Below are positions 38,470 to 48,218 of a DNA stretch of 64,000 nucleotides, in pieces. This stretch comes from an uncultured Dorea sp. GTDB taxonomy: Bacteria > Bacillota > Clostridia > Lachnospirales > Lachnospiraceae. Where the stretch lies: positions 59,466 through 123,465 of the forward strand of contig CAMSTW010000001.1 of assembly GCA_947063855.1 (NCBI GenBank). The letters run 5' to 3'. Numbering within the stretch: the stretch's first letter is position 1; every line of letters begins with the position of its first letter. The notes under the pieces were generated by a model, which did not search any database, was not told where the DNA came from, and was given only the letters and a program-made list of their open reading frames with translations. Position numbers and translations under genes: made by a program.

Positions 38470-41400
38470 ATGTATCATTGTCATATATATTTCTATTTAA
38501 CAGGATGTTCTTGTAATGCATTTGAAATGATTAAGGAGACGCGCCCGTATGATCGTTTTGTGCACGAGTTTCTGGAAAGCGATAAGCCGGAGGCCGGGAT
38601 GGCGGCCAGGGCGGATGTGATATTCTTCAACCTGCAGGGAACGGACGGCCGGGAGAGATTACAGGACTTGCTTGCGGCAAAGAAGCCGGAGGCAGAGCTT
38701 ATACTGCTCACGGAACAGGAGAAGATTATGTCCCTGGAAGAATATTTACCGTCGGTTGAGGATATCTGGGTCATGCCTATGACGGACACGGAGGCCGGTT
38801 TCCGTATCCAGAGGTGGATGGAAGGGTGCAAGAGGGAGAAGGATGCCTGGCAGACCAGCCATTTCCTGGATTCCATGATTAATAATACGCCGAACCTTAT
38901 CTGGTTTAAGGATAAGGACGGGGTACATGAGAAGGTGAACGACAGCTTCTGTGCGACGGTCAATAAGACCAAGAAGCAGGTGGAAGGGCAGAGGCACGCC
39001 TACATATGGGATGTTGAGGAGGATGATCCGGCCTGTATCGAATCCGAGCGGGAAGTGATGAGCAAGAAGAAGACCTGTATATCTGAGGAGACGATCAAGA
39101 CCGGAGGAGGCATGCGGCTTCTGACAACCTATAAGTCGCCGCTGTATGATCTGGACGGAAGCGTGATGGGTACGGTAGGAGTTGCGATTGATATCACACA
39201 GGAGCGGGCTTATGAGAGAGAGATCGTACAGAAGAACCAGACTCTTGAGACGATATTTACAACCATAGACTGTGGAGTCATGCGTCATTCGGTGGACGGG
39301 ACGCAGATTCTAAGTGTGAACCGGGCTGCGCTTAACATTCTGGGGTATGAGACGCAGGAGGAACTGATGGCCGGGTTCCAGATGGTAGCGGCTTCTGTCA
39401 TGGATGAGGACAAAGGCAAGCTCAGAGACTGTATCAAGAAGCTTGGAAAGCCGGGAGACAGTGTCAGTGTCGAGTATCGTGTACAGCACAAGAACGGTGA
39501 GATCCTGCACGTCATGGGGAATGTCAAGCTGCTCGAAGAGGACGGGAAGCCCTTCTATCAGCGGTTCCTTCTGGATTGTACGGCTCAGAAGCTTAAGGAG
39601 AAGAAGAATGAACACCGCCAGAAGGAATTGATCCAGGCATTGGGGATTGACTACAATCTGGTCTGCTTCTTTGACTTTAATACAGGCAGAGGGAATGCCC
39701 TGCGCAATGAGGACAGTCATGGGGGTGTGTTTGATCCGGCCTTTGAGGGGGAGATTGTACTGGAAGAATGCGTCATGTCTTACATAGATCAGTATGTGTA
39801 TGGGGATGACAGAGAGATGATGCGCCAGTTCTTTTCCATAGATCAGCTGAAGGAAGTAATGACGGAGAAGAAGGTGACCAGTGTGAATTACCGGACCTTC
39901 AGGGACGGTGAGATGAAGTACTGCCAGATCAAGATTGTCCGCACCGGCTCCTGGGAGGGCGGACACGGTATCGTCATGGGATTCCGCAGTGTGGATGATG
40001 AGATCCGCAAGGAGATGGAGAAGAAGAGCCTTCTTGAGGATGCGCTCTCTCAGGCGAACAGAGCGAGCAAGGTCAAGAGTGTCTTCCTGTCGAATATGTC
40101 CCATGACATCCGCACGCCTATGAACGCCATCGTCGGGTTCACGGCTCTGGCGATTACGCATATAGAACACAGAGAGCGTGTGGAGGAGTATCTTAAGAAG
40201 ATTATGTCGTCGGGTAATCATCTGCTCAGCCTGATCAACGACATCCTGGATATGAGCCGTATCGAGAGCGGCAAGATGCGTCTGGATGAGAATCCGTGTC
40301 GTCTGCCGGAGATTCTTCATGGGCTGCGCAACATCGTTCAGGCGGATGTACATGCCAAGCAGCTGGAGCTGTTTATTGATACGGTGGATGTACTGGATGA
40401 GGATATTTACTGTGATAAGCTGCGGCTGAACCAGGTGCTTCTGAATCTTTTAAGCAACGCTGTGAAGTATACGGGAGCGGGCGGAACAGTCAGTATCCGG
40501 ATTACGGAGAAGCCCGGAGCGGCGGCCGGTTATGCTAATTATGAATTCTGTATCAGGGATACGGGGATTGGGATGAGCGAAGAGTTCGTCTCACATATCT
40601 TCGAGCCCTTTGAGCGGGAGAAGAATACGACGACCAGCGGGATTCAGGGCACCGGCCTTGGTATGGCGATCACGAAGAATATCGTGGATATGATGAACGG
40701 CTCGATCGAGGTGAAGAGCAGGCAGGGCGAGGGTACAGAGGTGAGCGTATCCTTTACCTTCCGTCTGCATTCGGGCGAGAAGGAGCCGCAGGAGATACCG
40801 GAGCTGTGGAACTGCAGGGCGCTGGTTGTAGATGATGACTTTAATTCCTGTGACAGTGTGACATATATGCTGGGACAGGTGGGGATGCGCGCCGAATGGA
40901 CGCTGTCCGGTAAAGAGGCAGTCCTGCGTACCCGGCAGGCGGTTTCCAGAGGCGATAATTACAGTGTATATGTGATTGACTGGCTGTTGCCGGACATGAA
41001 CGGAGTCGAGGTTACCAGAAGGATCCGCAAAGAGGTCGGCGACGACGCGCCGGTCATCGTATTGACGGCATACGACTGGGCCGATATCGAAGAGGAAGCA
41101 AAAGAAGCAGGCGTTACGGCGTTCTGCAGCAAGCCTTTGTTCCTGTCAGAGCTAAGAAGCTGCCTCCATTCCATCATAGACGCCAAGAATCCGGGAGTGA
41201 AGAAGGACAGCGAGACAAAGGTGCGGTTTACGGCCGGCCGTATACTTCTGGCGGAGGATAACGAGCTGAATCAGGAGATTGCCGTGGAGATTCTGAGCGA
41301 CGCGGGATTCCGTGTAGATGTCGCAGGAGACGGGAAGATTGCGGTGGATATGCTTGAGAAGTCAGAGCCGGGATATTATCAGGTGATCCTGATGGATATC

Positions 41401-41610
41401 CAGATGCCGGAGATGAACGGCTATGATGCGACGCGGGAGATCCGGAGGCTTGAGAACCGGAAGCTGGCAGGGATACCGATTATCGCCATGACTGCCAATG
41501 CGTTCGAGGAAGACAAGCGGGAAGCATTGAAGTGCGGGATGAACAGCCATATATCGAAGCCGATCAATATGGATGTTCTGTTCAATACGCTGGATAAGAT
41601 ACTCGGGTAA
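38470..41610 (+). CDS. Hybrid sensor histidine kinase with PAS domains and two receiver domains
   Basis: SNMSHDIRTPMNAIVGF H-box; REC domains with DDDFNSCDS...VIDWLLPDMNG and AEDNELNQEIA...LMDIQMPEMNG. Confidence 0.94.
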   Translation: MYHCHIYFYLTGCSCNAFEMIKETRPYDRFVHEFLESDKPEAGMAARADVIFFNLQGTDGRERLQDLLAAKKPEAELILLTEQEKIMSLEEYLPSVEDIWVMPMTDTEAGFRIQRWMEGCKREKDAWQTSHFLDSMINNTPNLIWFKDKDGVHEKVNDSFCATVNKTKKQVEGQRHAYIWDVEEDDPACIESEREVMSKKKTCISEETIKTGGGMRLLTTYKSPLYDLDGSVMGTVGVAIDITQERAYEREIVQKNQTLETIFTTIDCGVMRHSVDGTQILSVNRAALNILGYETQEELMAGFQMVAASVMDEDKGKLRDCIKKLGKPGDSVSVEYRVQHKNGEILHVMGNVKLLEEDGKPFYQRFLLDCTAQKLKEKKNEHRQKELIQALGIDYNLVCFFDFNTGRGNALRNEDSHGGVFDPAFEGEIVLEECVMSYIDQYVYGDDREMMRQFFSIDQLKEVMTEKKVTSVNYRTFRDGEMKYCQIKIVRTGSWEGGHGIVMGFRSVDDEIRKEMEKKSLLEDALSQANRASKVKSVFLSNMSHDIRTPMNAIVGFTALAITHIEHRERVEEYLKKIMSSGNHLLSLINDILDMSRIESGKMRLDENPCRLPEILHGLRNIVQADVHAKQLELFIDTVDVLDEDIYCDKLRLNQVLLNLLSNAVKYTGAGGTVSIRITEKPGAAAGYANYEFCIRDTGIGMSEEFVSHIFEPFEREKNTTTSGIQGTGLGMAITKNIVDMMNGSIEVKSRQGEGTEVSVSFTFRLHSGEKEPQEIPELWNCRALVVDDDFNSCDSVTYMLGQVGMRAEWTLSGKEAVLRTRQAVSRGDNYSVYVIDWLLPDMNGVEVTRRIRKEVGDDAPVIVLTAYDWADIEEEAKEAGVTAFCSKPLFLSELRSCLHSIIDAKNPGVKKDSETKVRFTAGRILLAEDNELNQEIAVEILSDAGFRVDVAGDGKIAVDMLEKSEPGYYQVILMDIQMPEMNGYDATREIRRLENRKLAGIPIIAMTANAFEEDKREALKCGMNSHISKPINMDVLFNTLDKILG

Positions 41611-41658
41611 AATGAACCGCATTAGAAACAAAAGACGGAGCATGCAGTAAGACAGGGT

Positions 41659-42510
41659 GTGAATATGGTTGCAGAGATTATAGAGGGACAGCTCAGGGAG
41701 CGGGATACGCTCCTTGAGGCTTTGTCCCTCATTCATATTAGAGATATCAGAGAAGATGTGGAGCGGGACAGGCCAAACGGGAATCAGAAGCCGAGAATTG
41801 CGGCCGTAGGGGCGGGAGGAAAGACTACGATACTTAAGAGACTGGCAGAAGAGTACCTGGCGGCGGGAGAGCAGTCTGTTATCACAACAACGACACATAT
41901 GAAAAAGGAGGATACGAGACATTTTCTTGTGGATCCTTCTATAGAAGAGATTCTTAAGGTGCAGGGGAGAGAAGGATACGTGATTGCAGGAGCAGAGGTC
42001 GTACAGGCGTCAGGGAAGATCCGGAGCCTGTCGCAGCATATGCAGGCATCAGGGAAGATCCGGAGCCTGCCGCAGCATGTTCTGGATGCGGTTTTGAATC
42101 TTTCATGCCCGGTGCTGATCGAGGCGGACGGCGCCAGGATGCTTCCGGTGAAGATCCCGGCAGAGCATGAGCCGGTACTTCTTTCACAGGTGACCTGCGT
42201 CCTGGCGTTGTATGGGCTGGATGCACCGGGGAAGAAGATCCGGGATGTATGCTTTCGGGCAGAGCGGATGACAGAGTTCCTTCATAAAGGGATGGAAGAC
42301 AGGCTTGGAGCAGGAGATATCGCGGCGCTTGCACTTAGCAGTTGTGGAGGAAGAAAATGTGTTACGAAAGATATGCAGTACAGGGTTGTGCTGAATAAGG
42401 CGGATACAGAAGAGAGGCGTAAGACGGCTCTTGAGATATGGCGTAAGATGGAGCAGATGAAAGGAGAATATGGAGTGGAGGAAGTCAGGACGGTGATTGT
42501 GGGAAGGTAG
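41659..42510 (+). CDS. yqeC: Putative selenium-dependent hydroxylase accessory protein YqeC
   Basis: AAVGAGGKTTILKRLAEEYLAAGEQSVITTTTHM; IEADGARMLPVKIPAEHEPV; cluster context. Confidence 0.88.
   Translation: MNMVAEIIEGQLRERDTLLEALSLIHIRDIREDVERDRPNGNQKPRIAAVGAGGKTTILKRLAEEYLAAGEQSVITTTTHMKKEDTRHFLVDPSIEEILKVQGREGYVIAGAEVVQASGKIRSLSQHMQASGKIRSLPQHVLDAVLNLSCPVLIEADGARMLPVKIPAEHEPVLLSQVTCVLALYGLDAPGKKIRDVCFRAERMTEFLHKGMEDRLGAGDIAALALSSCGGRKCVTKDMQYRVVLNKADTEERRKTALEIWRKMEQMKGEYGVEEVRTVIVGR
42004..42081 (+). repeat. 39-bp (13 aa) tandem duplication in yqeC
   Basis: QASGKIRSLSQHM / QASGKIRSLPQHV. Confidence 0.9.
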
Positions 42511-42540
42511 GTTCCACAGAAAGTGTTCAAGACTGTAAAT

Positions 42541-43044
42541 TTACCTGCGTCTTCTGGGTAAATTTACCGGTTTTGGTTCGTATGCTTTTAATCCTTCATC
42601 ACCTGTTAAAATCTCGACTTGAAAACCTGCTTTCATATAATAATCAGCTACGTCTTTTATTGTTGTATCACCTATAGATAGTCCGGAGACTGCAAGGGAT
42701 GGCCAGTCAGTTGCAAGCTTTATTAAATTCTCTTCATTCCATAGCTTGCTTTGGAATGTAAATGCCGCCCAAGGTTCTTCAGCAGCAGCTGTTTTCTTTA
42801 TTATGTTTGAGAATTTCATGGCAGAAGCATAACGATCGCCATTTGCCTGGGCAATATGATTCCCTGTCTCAATTAAAGTTGCCAATGGCAGAACCAATAA
42901 ACTATTTTGGTTAATCTCACTATTTATTTTCTTAGATATTCTTTGGTAATTCCATTTATGATTATCTGAACCACAATCATCCATATAAGGTACTTTCAAG
43001 TATACACACAATATACTTGTATCAATAATTAAAACCTTCTTCAT
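42541..43044 (-). CDS. PIN-like domain protein coupled to an upstream ATPase
   Basis: IIDTSILCVYL, LATLIETGNHIAQ, SIGDTTIKDVADYY, LTGDEGLKAY: acidic residues spaced as in PIN nucleases. Confidence 0.65.
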   Translation of the reverse strand: MKKVLIIDTSILCVYLKVPYMDDCGSDNHKWNYQRISKKINSEINQNSLLVLPLATLIETGNHIAQANGDRYASAMKFSNIIKKTAAAEEPWAAFTFQSKLWNEENLIKLATDWPSLAVSGLSIGDTTIKDVADYYMKAGFQVEILTGDEGLKAYEPKPVNLPRRRR

Positions 43045-44267
43045 TGTGTCTCCTCCCGTGCGAGGGCAGCTTCTATCTTTCCACTTGCAGTTAATTCCCC
43101 GATATTTCCTGTAGATATCATTTTGGGCAGATCATGTATATCTTCAAGTAAGGTCAACTGGCTTTGTCCGTTTTTATCTCTGTGTGCAACTGTAATAAAT
43201 GGAATCATTGTAGTTCCGGCCGCGTCTAATAAGGCGGGATTATGGGTCGTTATTAACACGTCTATATTTCGTTCACAGCCTAATTCCTTTAGCATATTTA
43301 TTAAGATATCTACTCTAGATGGATGCAAACCGTTATCTGCCTCCTCGATAACGATGAGTTTATCGGTTTCGTTTGTGAGCATTGCAGTTACAATCGCAAG
43401 GAATCTCAAAGTACCGTCAGACATTCCTCTGGCATCAACAGCATTTTCAGCTTTGTCTTGCCATGCCTCCTTACAATAAAGCATGGCGTCTGTGTTGAAT
43501 TTTCCTATTCGCTCAGCCCATACACTCTCAATATCCTTTTCTGGAATCTTTTTTAAATAAGCAGTCAATTTCTCCTGGATCTTTTCTCGTTTTTGATTAT
43601 CTAGGGCGGCTAAAACACCCGCAATATTTGAACCGTCTGTAGATAATTTTTCTGCTAACGGGGAATAGTCACGCATATGATTTGGGATTGGGTCCAATAC
43701 GAAAATTCCGCTTAATTGCTTTGAAAGGCCGGTAGTAATATCAATAATTTCTTTTCTTTTTAACTGCAGAGTTTTGCTTTGATACAGGATTGATACGTTA
43801 CGGCTTAATTCAAAAATTTGCCCTTTCCCTTGTCTGCCTGTTGAAAAATAGGTTGGAATATTTAACAATTGATTATCTTGAAGATTTGTATAGAATAATC
43901 TTCGGGTATTATCTCCACATTGAAGCAGCTTTTCCTCTGTAATCAATGCTTTAGCAGTTCCTGTTTCTACGGTGATTGAATATTCATAATCTGTATTTTC
44001 AAATTCCATGATGACATTCAGGGTAAAGGAATTCGTCCCTTTTTGGCAGACCCACTCCATCCCGCCTCTTAAAGAGCACATAGAAATATCTCCGTTGATT
44101 GCCTGAAAGATGCCCGCACCTCCCGCGATTCTGCTTAAGAAGACCAGTGCGTCTATAGCGTTCGATTTGCCGCTCGAATTAGTGCCGATTACAATTGTCA
44201 GTGGATCTATATAAAGAGTACTCTCTTCATAGCTTTTCCAGTTTTTTAATGTGACGCTTTTTATCAA
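43041..44267 (-). CDS. AAA/SMC-RecF-like ATPase (AAA_15/AAA_21 type)
   Basis: GTNSSGKSNAIDAL Walker A; ARGMSDGTLRFLAI signature; KLIVIEEADNGLHPSR Walker B; TTHNPALLD; ATGA overlap with PIN-like gene. Confidence 0.88.
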   Translation of the reverse strand: MIKSVTLKNWKSYEESTLYIDPLTIVIGTNSSGKSNAIDALVFLSRIAGGAGIFQAINGDISMCSLRGGMEWVCQKGTNSFTLNVIMEFENTDYEYSITVETGTAKALITEEKLLQCGDNTRRLFYTNLQDNQLLNIPTYFSTGRQGKGQIFELSRNVSILYQSKTLQLKRKEIIDITTGLSKQLSGIFVLDPIPNHMRDYSPLAEKLSTDGSNIAGVLAALDNQKREKIQEKLTAYLKKIPEKDIESVWAERIGKFNTDAMLYCKEAWQDKAENAVDARGMSDGTLRFLAIVTAMLTNETDKLIVIEEADNGLHPSRVDILINMLKELGCERNIDVLITTHNPALLDAAGTTMIPFITVAHRDKNGQSQLTLLEDIHDLPKMISTGNIGELTASGKIEAALAREETQ

Positions 44268-44483
44268 GATATCATCTCCCTACAGTTATAGTATAATCCT
44301 GTTCTATGCTCATATATGAAAACCGAGTGTTTATTTGGTATTTTTAACACATCTTCTGTAGCTGATTTTTTTAACATTATAATACGTAATTTGTTATGTG
44401 TAAATATTGGTGATATATTTTTCTGAATTCATTTTCTATGGCATAGCTACAAGTTTGATGCTTCATCTCTTTTAATAAAGAAC

Positions 44484-44529
44484 ACTGTCTGGAAAGCATG
44501 ACTGCATGAATCTGACATTTCCAGACAGT
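44484..44529 (-). terminator. Hairpin downstream of carbamate kinase gene
   Basis: ACTGTCTGGAAA...TTTCCAGACAGT, perfect 12-bp arms. Confidence 0.55.
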
Positions 44530-44541
44530 CTGTCCTATCTC

Positions 44542-45486
44542 TTATGCATGAAACGTTGTCCCCGTCTCCCCCCGCACAGCGTCCCGGGACTTCTCAAGGA
44601 GCGTGATAAGGGCGGTGCGTCCCTCCTTGGAGGAAGCGAAGTCAACCGCCGCCTGCACCTTTGGAAGCATGGAGCCGGGAGCGAAATGTCCTTCGCTGAT
44701 ATACTGTTTGGCTTCTTCCACAGAAATATTACCCAGCCATTTTTCATCCGGCTTCCCGAAGTTGAGGGCAACTTTCTCTACAGCCGTAAGAATGATCAGA
44801 TAATCCGCATCCAATTCTTTGGCCAGCAGACAGCTTGCGAAATCCTTATCAATCACAGCGCTTGCGCCCTTCAGGTGATTCCCCTGCTTCACCACAGGGA
44901 TTCCGCCGCCGCCTCCGGCAATCACCAGATTCCCGGCGTTCACCATCGTGCGGATGGTCTCGATCTCAACAATCTCCACCGGTTTAGGGGAAGCTACCAC
45001 ACGGCGGTAGCCCCTTCCGGAATCTTCCTTCATGATGTAGTGGAAGTTTTCCTCCATCTTCTTCGCCTGCCCTGCGTCCACGAACTTCCCGATAGGCTTG
45101 GACGGATTCTCAAAGGCAGGGTCATTCTCATCCACACGCACCTGTGTAATCATGGTTGCAACCGGTACATTGGTGATATTGCGGTTCAGCAATTCCTCCC
45201 GCAGTGCATTCTGCAAGTCATATCCGATATACGCCTGGCTCATGGCGACGCATACGGAGAGAGGAGTATTGGGCTGGTCCTTGTCCTCGTGGGTCAGGGC
45301 GATCATGGCGTTATTCACCATGCCTACCTGCGGCCCGTTTCCATGGGAAACGACAACCTCACAGCCGTCTTCTATCAGATCTACAATCGCCCTGGCGGTA
45401 ATCTTGACAGCCTGCATCTGCTCCGGAAGCGTATTCCCAAGCGCATTTCCGCCAAGAGCAATCACTACTCGTTTCTTTTTATCCAT
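44542..45486 (-). CDS. arcC: Carbamate kinase (YqeA/ArcC type)
   Basis: RVVIALGGNALGNTLPEQ, VVSHGNGPQVGMV, VIAGGGGGIPVV. Confidence 0.94.
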   Translation of the reverse strand: MDKKKRVVIALGGNALGNTLPEQMQAVKITARAIVDLIEDGCEVVVSHGNGPQVGMVNNAMIALTHEDKDQPNTPLSVCVAMSQAYIGYDLQNALREELLNRNITNVPVATMITQVRVDENDPAFENPSKPIGKFVDAGQAKKMEENFHYIMKEDSGRGYRRVVASPKPVEIVEIETIRTMVNAGNLVIAGGGGGIPVVKQGNHLKGASAVIDKDFASCLLAKELDADYLIILTAVEKVALNFGKPDEKWLGNISVEEAKQYISEGHFAPGSMLPKVQAAVDFASSKEGRTALITLLEKSRDAVRGETGTTFHA

Positions 45487-45527
45487 GCTATTGAATCCTT
45501 TCTTTTGAATTGAATTTTTCATCATTC

Positions 45528-46721
45528 TTATTTGAATACGCGCGGCTTACTGTTCTCTTCCAGCTTCTTAAGGACGTCGGCCGGATCCGCGAATTTTGCC
45601 AGGAAGATCATAGCCGCGATGATATAAGGCTTGAAGCTTGCTTCCTTATATAACGGAGTTCTGTAGCGGTCGAATACGGAGGCGTCCACCTCGCCGGTCT
45701 CACAGCTGACGCCGGTGATATCCGCCGGCAGACAGTGCAGGTAGAGCGCTTTGCCGTCCTTCGTAGTAGACATCAGTTCTTCCGTACAAGCCCAGTCCTT
45801 GTGCTCCGCGTTCTGGGCAAGCAACTCTTTTTCAAGGGCGTTGATTCCTTCTGTGTCTCCATTTCCATAGAGCTCTGTACGCTTCTCCATGGCGGCAAAC
45901 GGCGCCCAGCTCTTGGGGTATACGATATCCGCATCCTTGAAAGCCTCGGCCATGCTGTTTGTCTTGGTAAATGTACCACCGGATTTTTCCGCATTCCTGG
46001 CGGCAACCTCTTCCACCTCCGGGAAGATCTCGTATCCTTCCGGATGAGCCAGTACGACGTCCATACCGAAACGTGTCATCAGTCCGATGATTCCCTGCGG
46101 AACGGATAACGGCTTTCCATAGGAAGGAGAGTACGCCCATGTCATGGCGAGCTTCTTTCCCTTCAGATTCTCGACGCCGCCGAACTCATGAATGATGTGG
46201 AGCATATCCGCCATGGCCTGTGTCGGATGGTCGATATCACACTGCAGGTTCACCAATGTCGGCTTCTGCTCCAGGATGCCGTCCTTGTTGCCCTGTGTGA
46301 CTGCGTCCACAACCTCGTGCATGTAGGCATTTCCCTTACCGATGTACATGTCGTCGCGGATACCGATGACGTCGGCCATGAAGGAGATCATGTTTGCCGT
46401 CTCACGGACCGTCTCGCCGTGCGCCACCTGAGACTTGCCCTCATCCAGATCCTGAACCTCAAGGCCAAGCAGGTTGCAGGCAGAAGCGAAGGAGAAGCGT
46501 GTACGTGTGGAGTTGTCGCGGAATAAGGAGATTCCAAGGCCGCTTTCGAATACCTTTGTGGAAATGTTGTTCTCCCTCATGAAGCGGAGCGCGTCGGCAA
46601 GTGTGAAGACTGCCTCCAGCTCGTCGTCGGTCTTCTCCCATGTCAAGAAGAAATCTCCATTGTACATATCCTTGAAATTCAATGTGTTCAGCTTATCAAT
46701 ATAATCCTGTAATGTCTTCAT
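45528..46721 (-). CDS. ygeW: Knotted carbamoyltransferase YgeW
   Basis: FRDNSTRTRFSFASACNLLGLEVQDLDEGKSQVAHGE; LHCLPADITG. Confidence 0.93.
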   Translation of the reverse strand: MKTLQDYIDKLNTLNFKDMYNGDFFLTWEKTDDELEAVFTLADALRFMRENNISTKVFESGLGISLFRDNSTRTRFSFASACNLLGLEVQDLDEGKSQVAHGETVRETANMISFMADVIGIRDDMYIGKGNAYMHEVVDAVTQGNKDGILEQKPTLVNLQCDIDHPTQAMADMLHIIHEFGGVENLKGKKLAMTWAYSPSYGKPLSVPQGIIGLMTRFGMDVVLAHPEGYEIFPEVEEVAARNAEKSGGTFTKTNSMAEAFKDADIVYPKSWAPFAAMEKRTELYGNGDTEGINALEKELLAQNAEHKDWACTEELMSTTKDGKALYLHCLPADITGVSCETGEVDASVFDRYRTPLYKEASFKPYIIAAMIFLAKFADPADVLKKLEENSKPRVFK

Positions 46722-46814
46722 AATTAAAATCCTCCTGAATTTGTAATAGTTATTGTTTATTTACCAAGTATTCTGTAACTGGATATAGGGGCGCTTCTGT
46801 AATAGAACCCGGTT

Positions 46815-48128
46815 TTACTTACAATACTCCGTCGGCAATACCGCATATACAGCGGCGCAGGTCACCAGATCCTGCTTCCAGGTCTTCTCGTTTGGTGCGT
46901 GGGCCTGCGCCTCTGCGCCGGGTCCGAATCCGATACACGGGATGCCGTTTCTTCCCATGATGGAGACGCCGTTGGTAGAGAAGGTCCATTTGTCAACCAG
47001 CGGACGGGCCTTTCTCATCTCAAGCGTCTCGTCGGCGCCGATACGGCCGTCGCCGTAGAGACTCTTATAGGATGCTTCCAGAGCCCTGGTTACCTTGTGG
47101 TCCTTTGGGATCGCCCAGGTCGGGAAATAACACTCAATCTCATAGACACATCCGGTATAAGACGGGCGGTCATAGTTGTACATAGAGACGGTCACGTCAT
47201 CGCCGTACTTCCGGACACTTGGCAGGGCGCGGATCTCATCCAGACAGCTTTCCCAGGTCTCGCCGAAGGTCATACGGCGGTCGAGGGAGATCGCACAGGA
47301 ATCTGCCACTGCACAGCGGCTTGGCGATGTATAGAAGATCTGGGAAACCGTTACCGTACCGCGTCCAAGGAAACGTGCCTCTTCCCAATCCGGATTATAT
47401 TTTGCATCCAGCATCTTCACAAGACCTTTGATCTCGGTTCCGTCCTCGGCGTCATTCTCATTGAGCGCACGGACGTCCTGAAGAATATCGGCCATCTTGT
47501 AGATCGCATTATCGCCGCGTTCCGGTGCGGAACCATGGCAGGAGACACCCTTCACATCCACACGGATCTCCATACGTCCCCTCTGTCCGCGGTAGATACC
47601 GCCGTCCGTCGGCTCTGTGGAAACCACGAATTCCGGGCGCACCTTGTCTTCATTGATGATGTACTGCCAGCACAGACCGTCGCAGTCTTCCTCCTGAACC
47701 GTACCTACGACCATGATCTTGCAGCCTTCCGGGATCAGGTCCAGATCCTTCATAATCTTTGCGCCGTATACAGAAGAAACGATACCGCCGCACTGGTCAG
47801 ATACGCCCCGTCCGCCGATCTCCGTCTCTGTCTCATAGCCCTCATAGGGATCGAATTTCCAGTTCTCGATATTACCGATCCCCACCGTATCAATATGTGC
47901 ATCGTATGCGATGATCTTTTCCCCGGTTCCCATGTAGCCGATCACATTTCCCTGCGGATCGATCTGCACCTCGTCAAAGCCGACCTTCCTCATCTCGTCC
48001 GCAATCGTCGTGATATGAGCCTTCTCGTCGCAGCTCTCCCCCGGATTCCTTACAATAGCGCGAAGAAATGCAGTCATATCCTTCTCATACCCCTGTGCAG
48101 CTTCCTTTACTCTGTTAAAATCCAACAT
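46815..48128 (-). CDS. ygeY: YgeY-family selenium metabolism-linked hydrolase (M20-like)
   Basis: [33 protein letters not shown]; cluster context. Confidence 0.92.
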   Translation of the reverse strand: MLDFNRVKEAAQGYEKDMTAFLRAIVRNPGESCDEKAHITTIADEMRKVGFDEVQIDPQGNVIGYMGTGEKIIAYDAHIDTVGIGNIENWKFDPYEGYETETEIGGRGVSDQCGGIVSSVYGAKIMKDLDLIPEGCKIMVVGTVQEEDCDGLCWQYIINEDKVRPEFVVSTEPTDGGIYRGQRGRMEIRVDVKGVSCHGSAPERGDNAIYKMADILQDVRALNENDAEDGTEIKGLVKMLDAKYNPDWEEARFLGRGTVTVSQIFYTSPSRCAVADSCAISLDRRMTFGETWESCLDEIRALPSVRKYGDDVTVSMYNYDRPSYTGCVYEIECYFPTWAIPKDHKVTRALEASYKSLYGDGRIGADETLEMRKARPLVDKWTFSTNGVSIMGRNGIPCIGFGPGAEAQAHAPNEKTWKQDLVTCAAVYAVLPTEYCK

Positions 48129-48218
48129 CTTTCTCTTCTCCTTTTATTTTTATTCTGTATGATTGCTAAATTACCGTCACTTAGATGACACGTTCATCTA
48201 TCCGGATAAGAAATCCGC

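Noticed and set aside
39310-40353. 347-aa minus-strand ORF opposite the hybrid kinase
   Set aside because: Antisense shadow of PAS/histidine kinase coding sequence.
44506-45513. 335-aa plus-strand ORF opposite the carbamate kinase gene
   Set aside because: Shadow ORF; carbamate kinase motifs are on the minus strand.
46899-48188. 429-aa plus-strand ORF opposite ygeY
   Set aside because: Shadow ORF of a recognisable M20-like hydrolase.
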